Below are positions 8,995-19,330 of a stretch of DNA of 24,700 bases, piece by piece. The DNA is taken from the NCBI RefSeq assembly GCF_000485595.1, contig NW_014577164.1:301629-326328 (forward strand), given 5' to 3'. This stretch comes from Priapulus caudatus. Taxonomy: Eukaryota > Priapulida > Priapulimorpha > Priapulimorphida > Priapulidae. The notes under the pieces were generated by a model. That model saw only the letters and a program-made list of their open reading frames with translations. It was not told the DNA's origin and did no database searches. The translations under genes were made by a program, and so were the position numbers. How positions within the stretch are numbered: the first letter of the stretch is position 1; the number at the start of each line of letters is the position of its first letter.

Positions 8995-9048
8995 GCTAAC
9001 GTAACTCCGATAGACAAAGTAACTAACGTAACTCTAATAGTCAGCGAG
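8995..9048. repeat. 27-bp direct repeat
   Basis: GCTAACGTAACTCCGATAG (8995 on) is repeated at 9022 as ACTAACGTAACTCTAATAG. It is a small degenerate tandem duplication. Confidence 0.6.
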
Positions 9049-9535
9049 CTATAGACACAAGTGGACAGACAGCGACGACCTTAAGAGCCGGATACGACAC
9101 AGTTTCGGCGTACATGCGAAGTTGAACAATGTTGAAAACGCGATCCGTCATGCTCGTTTTAGAAGGAGATAAACTCTCGAGTATGTAAGAGATCTGTGTA
9201 GGAGATATGTTTGTCTACGACTGCGGAAATACGCGGTGTCTTTAGCGGAAACTTTCGTCTTCGAATCAGAGGTTGAAGCTGTGTACACACTCGACTGAAC
9301 TCGCGAGCTGTATCTATAAGTCCCTGTTACCCATTCCCCGCTTGGCTTATAGTCTTACCATACAGCCGTTCGTGCGTCCATCCATCGATATCTGATGTTG
9401 CCCATGGTCCTGTGCACATGCATGATTTCTACACCCCTATCCGTAAATGCAGCTCTCGTGTTGCATATGCACCCACCGATCATCTTTTCGTCCGTCATTT
9501 TATACCTCCAACCATTCGTCCGTTCATTTTTATCA
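9049..9535. other. Unique sequence without recognisable feature
   Basis: Nothing recognisable. The open frames that start here become repeat translations after 9536. Confidence 0.5.
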
Positions 9536-9790
9536 TGCATTCATTCATTCATTTATTTATTCATTCATTCATTCATCATTCATTTATTTATTCATTCATT
9601 CATTCATTCATTCATTTATTCATTCATTTATTTATACATTCATTCATTCATTTATTTATTCATGCATTCACTCACTCACTCACTCACTCACTCACTCACT
9701 CACTCACTCACTCACTCACTCACTCACTCAACCCACCCATCCAACCATCTATCCATCAATCCATTCATCTATACATCTTCCATCCATCCC
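9536..9790. repeat. Compound (ATTC)n-(CACT)n-(CATC)n array
   Basis: ATTC tetramers (about 9536-9667) pass directly into pure CACT tetramers (about 9668-9730) and then into CATC/CCAT-rich sequence. Each block differs from the next by one base per unit, which suggests stepwise mutation and expansion. Because the unit is four bases, all three frames stay open and give the false His-Ser-Phe-Ile and Leu-Thr-His-Ser proteins. Confidence 0.96.
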
Positions 9791-12504
9791 AGCCATTAAT
9801 CCAGCGAATGGTATCCCCAAAATACACTGACCCCAAACGTATATACCTATATTTGCCTGTCATTACAATACGCAATATAGGTAATATAATACATTTCACG
9901 CATATTGTGTGCTTATTGAAGAGTCCGTGTGAGCGATGTGTAATGCAATCACACTAAATCATATGAATTTTCATCAGTCTACAATGAGAACGACAGCTAA
10001 AGTTAAGCCGAGCAATATCATACATACGACTTTGAGTATTTGTCATATCATAATGGAGAGATGTTACGTTCAGGCATAATATTACCCTAATTAAATCGTT
10101 GTTTATAATTAATTTAAATTAAAAATTACTTCGTGTTCGCTCGTAATTTAGATAATTAAATTTACCCCGTATGTTAATTAATTATCTAAAAGGTTGCAAA
10201 TTCTCAGGCACTGCCGTTTCATGTTTGCCTCATTGTTCTGCAAAGCATGACAATTGGTTTAATTTCTTAAGGTGCCTTTTACGAAAACCTGTGCCAAATA
10301 TTCTGCGATATTATTTAGATACGAAATTACGAAATAGCTTGCCCGGTTTTTAGTTGTGACTTCATTGTAATCTGTGAAATTTTATACGCCTGCATAATAA
10401 TGTCGACGCTATATGTACAAGGCACAGCGTTCGCCGTCACGAGATGCAATTTAAAATGACTCGACTGTGTTTCCTCTAACTACGGCCTGGATTCGTAGAG
10501 TCTTCTACTATTTGAATTTTATTGGATGCGGACAAGTTCTGTTTATATGCACAATTGCATGACACCGATATATTATAGATACTTGTGTTTATACACCATG
10601 ATTTATTGTTGGAATCATAAATGGGGATATTGTCCGTTTTCACACCACCTGTTTTTGTACGTTTCGGTAAGACAATACTAGTACTATATAGGTTTCCTTT
10701 CAACAAGCACGAGAATTATTTCAGATATCAATATACTTCGAATGTTGCGGTGTTTTATCGAAATGGATTCGTTTTACTTTACAAACACGAAATTTCTAAT
10801 GTATATATATCAAGGTTAAACGTCGTTTTACTTGCGAATACCAACCTTGTGTCGCCGTCCACGCGATAAAAGATAACCTGGGTTATGCATCCACACGATA
10901 CAAGAACCCACGTATTAGGCGCGTTTTTTAACCCCTATGTTTCTAAGCTTCGCGTAGTCGCGGCTAAAGCTTACATTGCACAAATCTCAAACAAATAACA
11001 AAGTCAATCAAACCCCTGTGGATATTGTACTCGTGCAATTACGATTGGGCAAATCGCTATCCTCGTAGAAAATAGCAGACTCTACTAACTCTAGATTGAA
11101 TTTCTCAACTTAACTAACTGTTTCGGATATACCGGTTCTTTGTCCATTAAAAGCTTTGCGAGCATACTAGGGGATGATGCCTCTTTTTTCTATCCTGTGT
11201 GCGTGAATCAATGCGCATAGGCAGTTTTTCATACTGGCTTAAATGGCCCACTCATATTGCAGCAGCTCAGCTGTCGTCGTTAAACCTGCGGATAATTTAA
11301 AACGTTTCATCCATGTGACACGTATTTCAGACTCTTTCCGGTTTTAGCTTGAAACGATACGCCAATGTTGTTGCGTGGCGGACGGATGTCAATTTCGAGT
11401 CATATAGGCGAATTAATTACGTAAAATTACATTAAATATAGCTAGCAAAACACACTTCGCGCTAATTTACTAAATTGCAGTTTGTAATATATTTTGACAG
11501 TGGAATATAGCCTGTAAACCTTGCGCGAGGTAAAATACCATTAAAAACAAAACAAAATTGTTGCTACTCTATCAGTTATATAAGCAACCTGAAGGTATTG
11601 TTATTCGCGAAAATATAATCTAGTTGAAAACGTCTGTCAGCGCCCATGCAGGAAGTATATATACGTGTTATATGTCTTCTCCCATAACTATCTGTTATGT
11701 ATGGAAGTGTTTAGTTTGCAACTGTGCTCGCGCGTGCGTATTTGCGCTGTTCATGAATAATTTTTCAAGATGCTGCACTCTCCCCTAACCCGTTTCCAGA
11801 CTAATTATTTACAGTAATTTCACATGAATAACGCAATTTATCTGCCCGATGATCTGAAAAATTGGATAGACTACGTTGCAGAACGGCAGGCATATTGCAA
11901 TGATCATTGGACTGCAGCTGGGGTCATCTATGAAACGAAACGTAGGTTGCTTTTGCAATGTCATTCGGATATCAACCCAGCCCCGATGCAAAATTTAATT
12001 CGTTCAAGTAAAAACATTTTATTCGATCGTTTAGTAACATTATTATATCGTTCATTTTAAAAGCATAACCTCCACATAATGTATATATAAAGAGCACCCC
12101 AATGTAACTACATTACAATAAACGAAAATGTTTTATATATAATTATTATGCACTGGTGACAGTTGCAATGATATTATAAGCTCTGTATGTGGTATTTCCC
12201 TTGCAAATAATAATGTATAATACAAATATTGATTGTGTTATCATATTTGGTACATATTGGCACAGAATGTCGGACTTTAAAGCAATTTCTTAGAATTAAA
12301 ACTGGATTATTTTGGCGTGATATATTTCTGTAGAGGGTGTGTAAGCTTAATGTGCGTAAACATGGTTAAACGAGTTGCGATATAGTGCTGTAAGAGTAAT
12401 TTAGTTACAAATTTAAAGAAATAAGGTTACACTTCATGTGTACGTTGTTACGTATAGTTCAGGTATTATCAGAACTAGTATTATCTACTTCTGGTATTAT
12501 GTAA
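9791..12504. other. AT-rich unique sequence, no gene supported
   Basis: About 2.7 kb. One clean hairpin is present (TTAGATAATTAA at 10148-10159 pairing with 10178-10189). Open frames of 60-82 codons (for example 10621-10869 and 11824-12060) start with ATG, but I found no domain, codon signal or splice context to support them. Confidence 0.5.
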
Positions 12505-12617
12505 CGCGCGCGTGCATGCGTGTATGCGTGCGTGCGTTCGTGCGTACGTGCGTGCGTGTAGGCGTGCGTGCGTGCGTGCGTGCGTGTAGGCGTGCGTGCG
12601 TGCGTGCGTGCGTGTAG

Positions 12618-12656
<39 letters not shown>

Positions 12657-12675
12657 TACGTGTATGTGTGCGTAC
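12505..12675. repeat. (GCGT)n microsatellite with GTAGGC spacers
   Basis: GCGT tetramers interrupted three times by GTAGGC at intervals of about 30 bases, so the array has a higher-order unit. The long Ala-Arg-Thr-His frames on the minus strand are repeat translations. Confidence 0.95.
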
Positions 12676-14441
12676 GTGCATCCTCGTGTCAGACACACAT
12701 ATGCATGTATACTTTATGTATTCATAATCATAGCGTGAGTTCATGGAATATGGGAATTAATTATTCATTTTAGACACCTGTAGTAGTTGAAAAAGTCGAA
12801 TATGCATGCATACGGGTCACATGACTTCAGTTAGCCTAGATTCATTGTGCATTTTCGGTTTTTTTCAGTAGAAAAAAAAACCACACTTCGGGAAGTTTAT
12901 TTCAGTATCGACTGAATTTTTGAGAGACTTGCTAGTTCCTGAGTAAATCAATAAGATATCGACGTGAAAGCGTAGACGGATGATTCATGAAATCGGTTTA
13001 TAGAGAAATGGGTACAGTCACGTACGACAAGTACGAGCTTCATAAAAGTCGGTGGATTTACATGTTAAAGAATCCTTCACTCGTATTGAGTATTTTAAGT
13101 ATAGTTATAATGTGTTTGAATTCAGAAACAGTTAGCGAGTGATGTACACACAAAAAAGCCTTTCATATGAAGTCCATATTACCTGTACCTACTGGGTTAT
13201 TTGTTAAATACATATTTCACTGTCTCGAAAATACAGTAAAGAGTGCTTCGAGAATATGTATGCTTTAGGTTCGGACTGAGGTATGATGTATCGATAGCGT
13301 ATAAAACCTCATATAAAAACTTCTGGTCCAGTGAAAACTGTCCACATATAACTGTTAACAGAGCTATGATGCTATGACATGAAATAAGTCCCTTTATGTG
13401 TATACGTGTGTAGCATTGTTCAAATCTCGCCGAATAGACAATGGCTGAAATTTTGGAGAGACAATGGCTGATATATATTATATAACTCTATTCTAATTAA
13501 ATATAATTATTACGAATTAATTACCATAGTAGTATATGATTAGATAATGTAGAAAGATGAAGAATATTTCGGTCATTTTTACCGCAGAACTTTAGAACTT
13601 ATGAACGTAATAGAATTTGATATGTGTCATAGGATTCCATCCTCTACCATATTACCATTTCTCACTGTTATTTCGTCAAAACCCATAGTAGTGTCTTCAA
13701 ACACCTAACAATGATTATATGCAATATATTTAGTGCGATTTACTAAACAATGGATACCTTTCTAAGCCAGGCAAATAACCCCGAAGCAAATGCCGTGTTG
13801 ATGTGAGTATATAGCACTTCAGTTGCCGCATTCGTTTCTCGTGAAATTACAGACGGGGCGCTTTGAGAATATATGTGTGTAGCATATATAAATTTGCTTT
13901 CGTGTTGTAGCAAAACGCTGTCTGTGTGATACACTCTGATGAATAATTTATTTAGCATTTCAAACTCACGACGCCGAATTTCTAATCAGTCAAGTAATCT
14001 TACTGCGCGTTACCTTAATGAATGAGATGCTATCCTAAATACAGTCTTAACTGCATTTGCCGCTGCGGTAAAGGTCTATGATATTAGTGGATCCTACGAT
14101 GTTATTTATTATGGCGTGTAAAGAGCATTTAGGAATAGGACTATCTTTGCTATAGGTTGAACTGACCTTTGTTTTCAAGATTTTCTATCAACATTATTCA
14201 TAATAAATTACAGGGCAAGACAGCTTTATGCATATAGGTTTTAGCAACTCACATTTGAATCTTTCAAATCGAATTAAAAGTTATTGCCTTTTTTACGGCT
14301 TCACTCGTATGCAGACGGTATCGATCGCGTAGCTTTGTCTTAAAGGGAAGGTCATCTGGTTATCGCTATACAATACTGCATATAGAAAGTTACATTTGAT
14401 AGACGGGATCCGGGAACATTTTCGCCCGCTCACACTACATC
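12676..14441. other. AT-rich unique sequence, no gene supported
   Basis: About 1.75 kb with no repeat, RNA gene or plausible exon. A TTTTTTTCAG tract near 12859-12868 resembles a splice acceptor but leads into poly-A. Confidence 0.5.
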
Positions 14442-14545
14442 TCTCTCTCTCTCTCTCTTTCTTTCTCTCTCGTTCTCTCTGTCTGTCTCTCTCGTTCTCT
14501 CGCTCTCTCTTTCTCTATCGCTTTCTCTCTCGCTCGATATGTCTC

Positions 14546-14621
<76 letters not shown>

Positions 14622-14665
14622 GCTATTATAATCATGTATATCTTTATCTATCTATCTATCATATC

Positions 14666-14705
<40 letters not shown>

Positions 14706-14754
14706 ATCTATCTATCTAACTCTATCTATCTAATCTATACTATCTATCATATCT

Positions 14755-14796
<42 letters not shown>

Positions 14797-14797
14797 G

Positions 14798-14855
<58 letters not shown>

Positions 14856-14856
14856 G

Positions 14857-14920
<64 letters not shown>

Positions 14921-14954
14921 GCTATCTATCTATCTATCTATCCACCTCGCTCGC

Positions 14955-15045
<91 letters not shown>

Positions 15046-15060
15046 CTCTCTCTATCTCCA
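14442..15060. repeat. (TC)n-(CTAT)n-(TC)n microsatellite block
   Basis: TC-rich 14442-14540, CTAT tetramers about 14547-14940 with single-base interruptions, then GCTC and pure TC to about 15060. The frames Tyr-Leu-Ser-Ile and Arg-Glu are repeat artefacts. The array is the reverse complement of the GA/GATA arrays at 16554-18756. Confidence 0.97.
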
Positions 15061-15328
15061 TTTCTCTCTCGCTCTCGATCTCGCTCTCGCTCGCTCTCGC
15101 TCGCTCTGTCTCTGTCTGTCTCTCTATACAGCATTCGTGAACTATTACATGACTTTAGTGAGAGAGCCCATCAGATTATATGAAATGCGGCAGGTCGTGG
15201 GGTCGTTAACAGGACATCCAGGGTCACAAGCCGTGGACGAGCACTGTTGCCATTGTCGTCCGCTAACTACGCGCTACAGCAACAGCTTAACAAACTACGT
15301 TTTAGTAAATGTTCCCAGGGACAGTATC

Positions 15329-15597
15329 GCTGAAGGGTGGTCTGTTCGTTATCAGGTACTACATATATGTACCGCGAATGAGGTACATATTGATACACAA
15401 GTGTACCACACTTGTATACAGGAATGTACCAGACTTGTTACTACAGAAGTGCTAACCCTATAACCCTAACCCTAACCCTAACTCTAACCCCTAATCCTAA
15501 ACATACCTCATAAAAAATATAAACATAATACTAAACAACCTAAAACTACCTCGGGTACATATAATATGTAGTACTGATACGACAACGACCTTCTTGT
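15329..15597 (+). mobile_element. Small TIR element carrying telomere-like repeats, copy 1
   Basis: It is flanked by an 11-bp direct repeat, GGGACAGTATC (15318-15328, 15598-15608). The degenerate inverted ends share TATCAGGTACTACATATATG on the left and its near-complement on the right. The core has about two units of the GTACCAGACTTGT repeat, then (CCCTAA)n. It is more decayed than the copy at 23186-23500. Confidence 0.75.
15453..15500 (+). repeat. Interstitial telomere-like (CCCTAA)n
   Basis: Several CTAACC/CCCTAA units with variants (ACTCTAACC, CCTAATCC). CCCTAA is the complement of the TTAGGG telomere repeat found across most animals. Confidence 0.9.
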
Positions 15598-16469
15598 GGG
15601 ACAGTATCAAACAAAGTGTAACATTTTGGTAGACTTCTTATGTCGATTCCTTTGAAATAGGAACCCTCGCATGCGTAAGAAACGTTAACTCCACTAATTG
15701 TTTGAGGAATGTTTTACTGATAATAACGTTATAACGTAACGAGGAGACACGCGATAGATGTGTGGCGTAGGGAAGAATTATATTCCGTTGCAGTCTGCCT
15801 GTCCATCATTCGCTGAATGATGCGATGCCTGATTCAACGAAATTTATTCACGTCTATCTCAGTAATATCTAAGATTTATTGGATGCTGGGACTCGGATGC
15901 CTATATATGCGCATTATCCGAGTATCTATATGCAAGCAGTGATAAATTGCGGCAGCGAGATGTGCGCTCAACACGCATTCATAAACATATCTAGAGTTTG
16001 CTGCCGGGTTTCCCAGTTGCTTCGTGTGGTGTTGATTCTGATTTGTGTAGCGCTGGCCTCGCGGTGATTAAACGCCGCATTTTATGTTTATGACTTTTTA
16101 AAATTTTCACGTTTAGCATTTAAAGTAAACAGCCTTATATTCGTACAATCAGCGAATCCAACCAAATGCAGCGTCGCATTAGCTCGTAGAATCGCTAACA
16201 TCAATATCTGTTTTATTAACGAATAAAAATAAAAAATAAAAGTGCGTGTGTATCTTCCACCATCGTATCTTCCACTATTAGTCAGTCGAGCAATATGTTT
16301 AGTCATTATTAGTCAGTCATTATTAAAACCATCGATTAGTCAGTCATTCATCACACATCTGTTTCTTAGATGTCGCTGCGGTCGATTACAACGGCTTTGG
16401 TAGCAGGTTAGGAATTATATATATAATGTATAGACAATGAAAGTAGATCTATGGTGAGGATAAGGATAA

Positions 16470-16643
16470 TATATATATATATATATATATATATAGGAAA
16501 GAGATGGCGAGAGAAGAGGGCGAGAAAGAGAAAGATAGGAGGGCGAGCGAGTAAGAGAGAGAGAGAGACGAAGAGAGAGAGAGAGAGAGAGAGAAGAAAG
16601 AAAGAAAGAGAGGGAGAAGAGAGAGAGAAGAGAGAGAGAGAGA

Positions 16644-16684
<41 letters not shown>
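16470..16684 (+). repeat. (AT)n and (GA)n microsatellites
   Basis: (AT)n at about 16470-16494 and purine-only GA/GAAA runs at about 16554-16684. Both have counterparts in copy 2 (24376-24389; 24450-24556), so they belong to the repeat unit. Confidence 0.93.
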
Positions 16685-16690
<6 letters not shown>

Positions 16691-16764
16691 TGTGCCGTGT
16701 GCGAGTGTGTGTTCTTGCGTGGGCAAAAGAAAGAAGAGGTGAAGGAGAGCGCGAGAGATATTGC

Positions 16765-16884
16765 GAGATAGATAGTAGATGGATAAATAGATAGATTAGG
16801 TAGATAGGGTAGATAGATAGATAATAGATAGATAGATAAGATCAGATAATTAGTATAGATAGATAGATGGATAGTCTAGATAGC

Positions 16885-16920
<36 letters not shown>

Positions 16921-17119
16921 GTAGATGGAATAATATAGATCTAGATAGGTAGATAGGTAGATAGATAGGATAGTCTAGATAGATAGCATAGAAGCATAGA
17001 ATGATATATAGATAGATAGAATGGATAGTTAGAATAATAGATTAGATGATAGATACGAATAGATAGCTAGATAGATAGATAGATACGATAGATAGTAGAT
17101 AAGATAGATAGATAGATGA

Positions 17120-17157
<38 letters not shown>

Positions 17158-17245
17158 GATATAGATAGATACGATAGATAGATAGATAGATAGATAGATA
17201 GAAATAGATCAAGATAGATAGATAATAGATAGATAGATAGATAGC

Positions 17246-17286
<41 letters not shown>

Positions 17287-17310
17287 AGATAGAATAGATA
17301 TAGATAGATG

Positions 17311-17357
<47 letters not shown>

Positions 17358-17849
17358 AAAGATAGATAGATAGATAGATAGATAGATGATAGGATAGAAG
17401 ATAGTATAGATATATATAAGAATATGATAGATAGATAGATAGATAGTATAAATAGTTATTAGATAGGATAGCGTTGATAGATAGATGATAGCATAGATAG
17501 ATAGATAGAATATAGATAGATAGATAAGATAGATAGATAGATAGATAGAGTGAAGATAGATAGATAGATAGATAGACGATAATGAGATAGATAGATACGA
17601 TATATAGATACATCGATAGATAGAGAGATAGATAGCAGTAATTAGATAGATAGATAGAGAGATATAGATCAGATAGATAGATAATAGAGTAGATTAGAAT
17701 AGATAGATAGAAGAATAGATAGATAGATAGATAGTAGATAGATAGATAGATACGATAGATAAATGAGATAGATAGTAGATAGATAGTATATGATAAGATA
17801 ATAATAGATAGATAGTAGATAGATCAGATAGATAGATAGATAGATAGAT

Positions 17850-17902
<53 letters not shown>

Positions 17903-17941
17903 GATAGAATTAGTATAGATAGAGAGATAGATAGATAGAAT

Positions 17942-17972
<31 letters not shown>

Positions 17973-18119
17973 CATAGATAGATGAGATAGATAGATAGTA
18001 TTAGATAGATAGATAGATAGCATAGCATAGATAGATAGATAATAGATAGATATGATAGCATAGATAGATAGAATAGATAGATAGATAAGATAGATAGATA
18101 GATAGAAGATTAATAGAAT

Positions 18120-18161
<42 letters not shown>

Positions 18162-18258
18162 ATAGAAAACGTATAGATAGATAGATAGGATAGAGTAGAT
18201 AGATAGATAGATAGATAGATTAGATAGATAGATTAGATAGATAGATAGATAGATAGGA

Positions 18259-18294
<36 letters not shown>

Positions 18295-18664
18295 ATGATA
18301 GATAGATAGATCAGATAGATAGATAGAATAGATGATAGAATAGAAGATAAGATAGATAGATAGATAGTAGATAGATAGAATAGATAGATGATAGGATAGA
18401 TAGATAGATAAAGGGTATTGAGGTATGAGATTGATAGATAGATAAGAAGATAGATAGATAGCATAGATAGATAGATAGAAGTAGATAGATATAGATAGAT
18501 AGAATAGATAGAAAGATAGATAGATGATGATACGATAGATAACATAGATATGAGAAATAGATATAATAGTAGTAAGGATAGATAGATAGATAGATAGAAA
18601 TAGTACATAGATAGAATAGATGTAATAGATAGATAGATAGATAGATTAGATAGATAGACTAGAT

Positions 18665-18756
<92 letters not shown>
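16765..18756 (+). repeat. About 2 kb degenerate (GATA)n array
   Basis: GATA tetramers with frequent one-base losses or gains, ending in a clean run (18664-18756) directly before CpG-rich DNA. The minus-strand frames of Tyr-Leu-Ser-Ile, up to 303 codons, are translations of the array. GATA arrays bind GATA-type zinc fingers in vitro, but no role is implied here. Confidence 0.97.
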
Positions 18757-18757
<1 letters not shown>

Positions 18758-19196
18758 TGTCGCTCGCAGGCGAAGGCCCCCGAACCACTAAACGCGCAAA
18801 ACTCTCACGTGCGCGAACCACACGATGCGTGCACGCAGGCAGGCGCGTCGGCGACCACTTCTTGCTTGCCAGCTGTTCCCCGAGATTCCAGCTACGACGA
18901 CGACGACGAGCCGACGTCTAATGGATGTGGGAATACGTAGCAGCGCGGCGTGCGGCTGCTTAGCCGACTCGCGTCGTCTGCATTATTAATCGTCTGCTGG
19001 AGGTGGGCTGTATATCTGCCCGCGCAGGACGAGTAACGCTCGCTAGCTTGCGCGCGCGCGAGCGCGGCCGGTCTGAATATTTCACGACGTTGATGCGAGC
19101 CATGTAGGGCAAGTATAAATTAGTTTTCAATTACGTCCCGCCGCCAAAATGAGTTGGCCTCGACGCCGAGTGCCCTCCGCGCGCGTGCGTCGACGC

Positions 19197-19210
19197 GTCG
19201 CCGTGGCAAC
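19197..19210 (+). promoter_or_regulatory. RFX X-box motif
   Basis: GTCGCCGTGGCAAC fits the RFX consensus GTNRCC-(0-3)-RGYAAC exactly with a 2-nt spacer. RFX factors control ciliary genes in animals and, in vertebrates, MHC class II. A CRE-like GACGTC abuts it. Confidence 0.5.
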
Positions 19211-19263
19211 GACGTCCTAGCTGCCTGTCTCCGAGTGGGATTCTTCGCCGCGTTCTATATTTT

Positions 19264-19275
19264 CTGATTGGTCAG
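19264..19275 (-). promoter_or_regulatory. CCAAT box (NF-Y site)
   Basis: CTGATTGGTCAG is the inverted CCAAT core with the flanks NF-Y prefers. It lies 53 bases after the X-box. Confidence 0.5.
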
Positions 19276-19307
19276 AACGGCGGACATTTTTTTTCTGGAC
19301 AAATTTG

Positions 19308-19319
19308 AGCGCATGCGCT
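19308..19319. promoter_or_regulatory. NRF-1-like palindrome
   Basis: AGCGCATGCGCT contains the full GCGCATGCGC core of the NRF-1 site. A second core, TGCGCATGCGCG, lies at 22119-22130. Confidence 0.45.
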
Positions 19320-19330
19320 TGAGCGACGCG

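Larger units (their letters stand above)
15162..16830 (+). repeat. Long interspersed or duplicated repeat, copy 1
   Basis: From GAGAGCCCATCAGATTATAT onward this matches 22867-24700 in the same orientation, with the same order of parts: a 130-bp head, the small telomere-repeat TIR element, about 750 bp of unique DNA, a TTAGTCAGTCATTA minisatellite (about 16277-16345), an AT run, GA repeats, a CTTGCGTGGGCAAAAGAAAG stretch, and GATA. Many single-base insertions or deletions between the copies break every open frame, so it is non-coding. The left boundary is abrupt: copy 1 follows TC-rich DNA and copy 2 follows (GT)n. Confidence 0.93.
18757..19330. promoter_or_regulatory. CpG-island-like promoter candidate
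   Basis: An abrupt switch from GATA repeat to CpG-dense sequence (about 16 CpGs in the first 110 bases) persists for over 500 bases. It contains, on the plus strand and in order, an E2F-like site (complement TTTTGGCGGCGGG, about 19137-19149), an RFX X-box (19197-19210), a CRE-like GACGTC (19211-19216), a CCAAT/NF-Y site (19264-19275) and an NRF-1-like palindrome (19308-19319). Such clustering is typical of TATA-less animal promoters. The downstream transcript is not identified. A small frame follows at 19338-19418 (26 codons), and the minus-strand direction leads into GATA repeat. Confidence 0.45.

Noticed and set aside
9395-9957. Overlapping frames of 127-181 codons in all three plus frames
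   Set aside because: Tetranucleotide repeat translation; simultaneous opening of all three frames is the tell-tale.
6540-13280. GGTTCGGACTG shared at about 6540 and 13269, resembling a tRNA B box
   Set aside because: Does not fit GGTTCRANTCC, has no A box or cloverleaf, and neither site looks like a tRNA or SINE.
13619-13634. TGTCATAGGA match to the core motif of the TIR element
   Set aside because: Only ten bases, no inverted partner or target duplication nearby; likely chance.
15137-15463. 108-codon frame containing VGSLTGHPGSQAVDE, partly shared with 22735-23136
   Set aside because: The peptide is conserved only until compensating one-base indels shift the frame between copies; conservation is at the DNA level, so it is repeat, not coding.
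15879-16067. 62-codon frame in repeat copy 1, matching DNA in copy 2
   Set aside because: One-base differences put the equivalent region of copy 2 (23660-23884) in other frames, so no protein is preserved.
17910-18821. 303-codon minus-strand frame rich in Tyr-Leu-Ser-Ile
   Set aside because: It is a direct translation of the (GATA)n array; a four-base unit keeps all frames open. The short non-repeat start (MVRARESFARLVVRG) is only the edge of the CpG-rich DNA.
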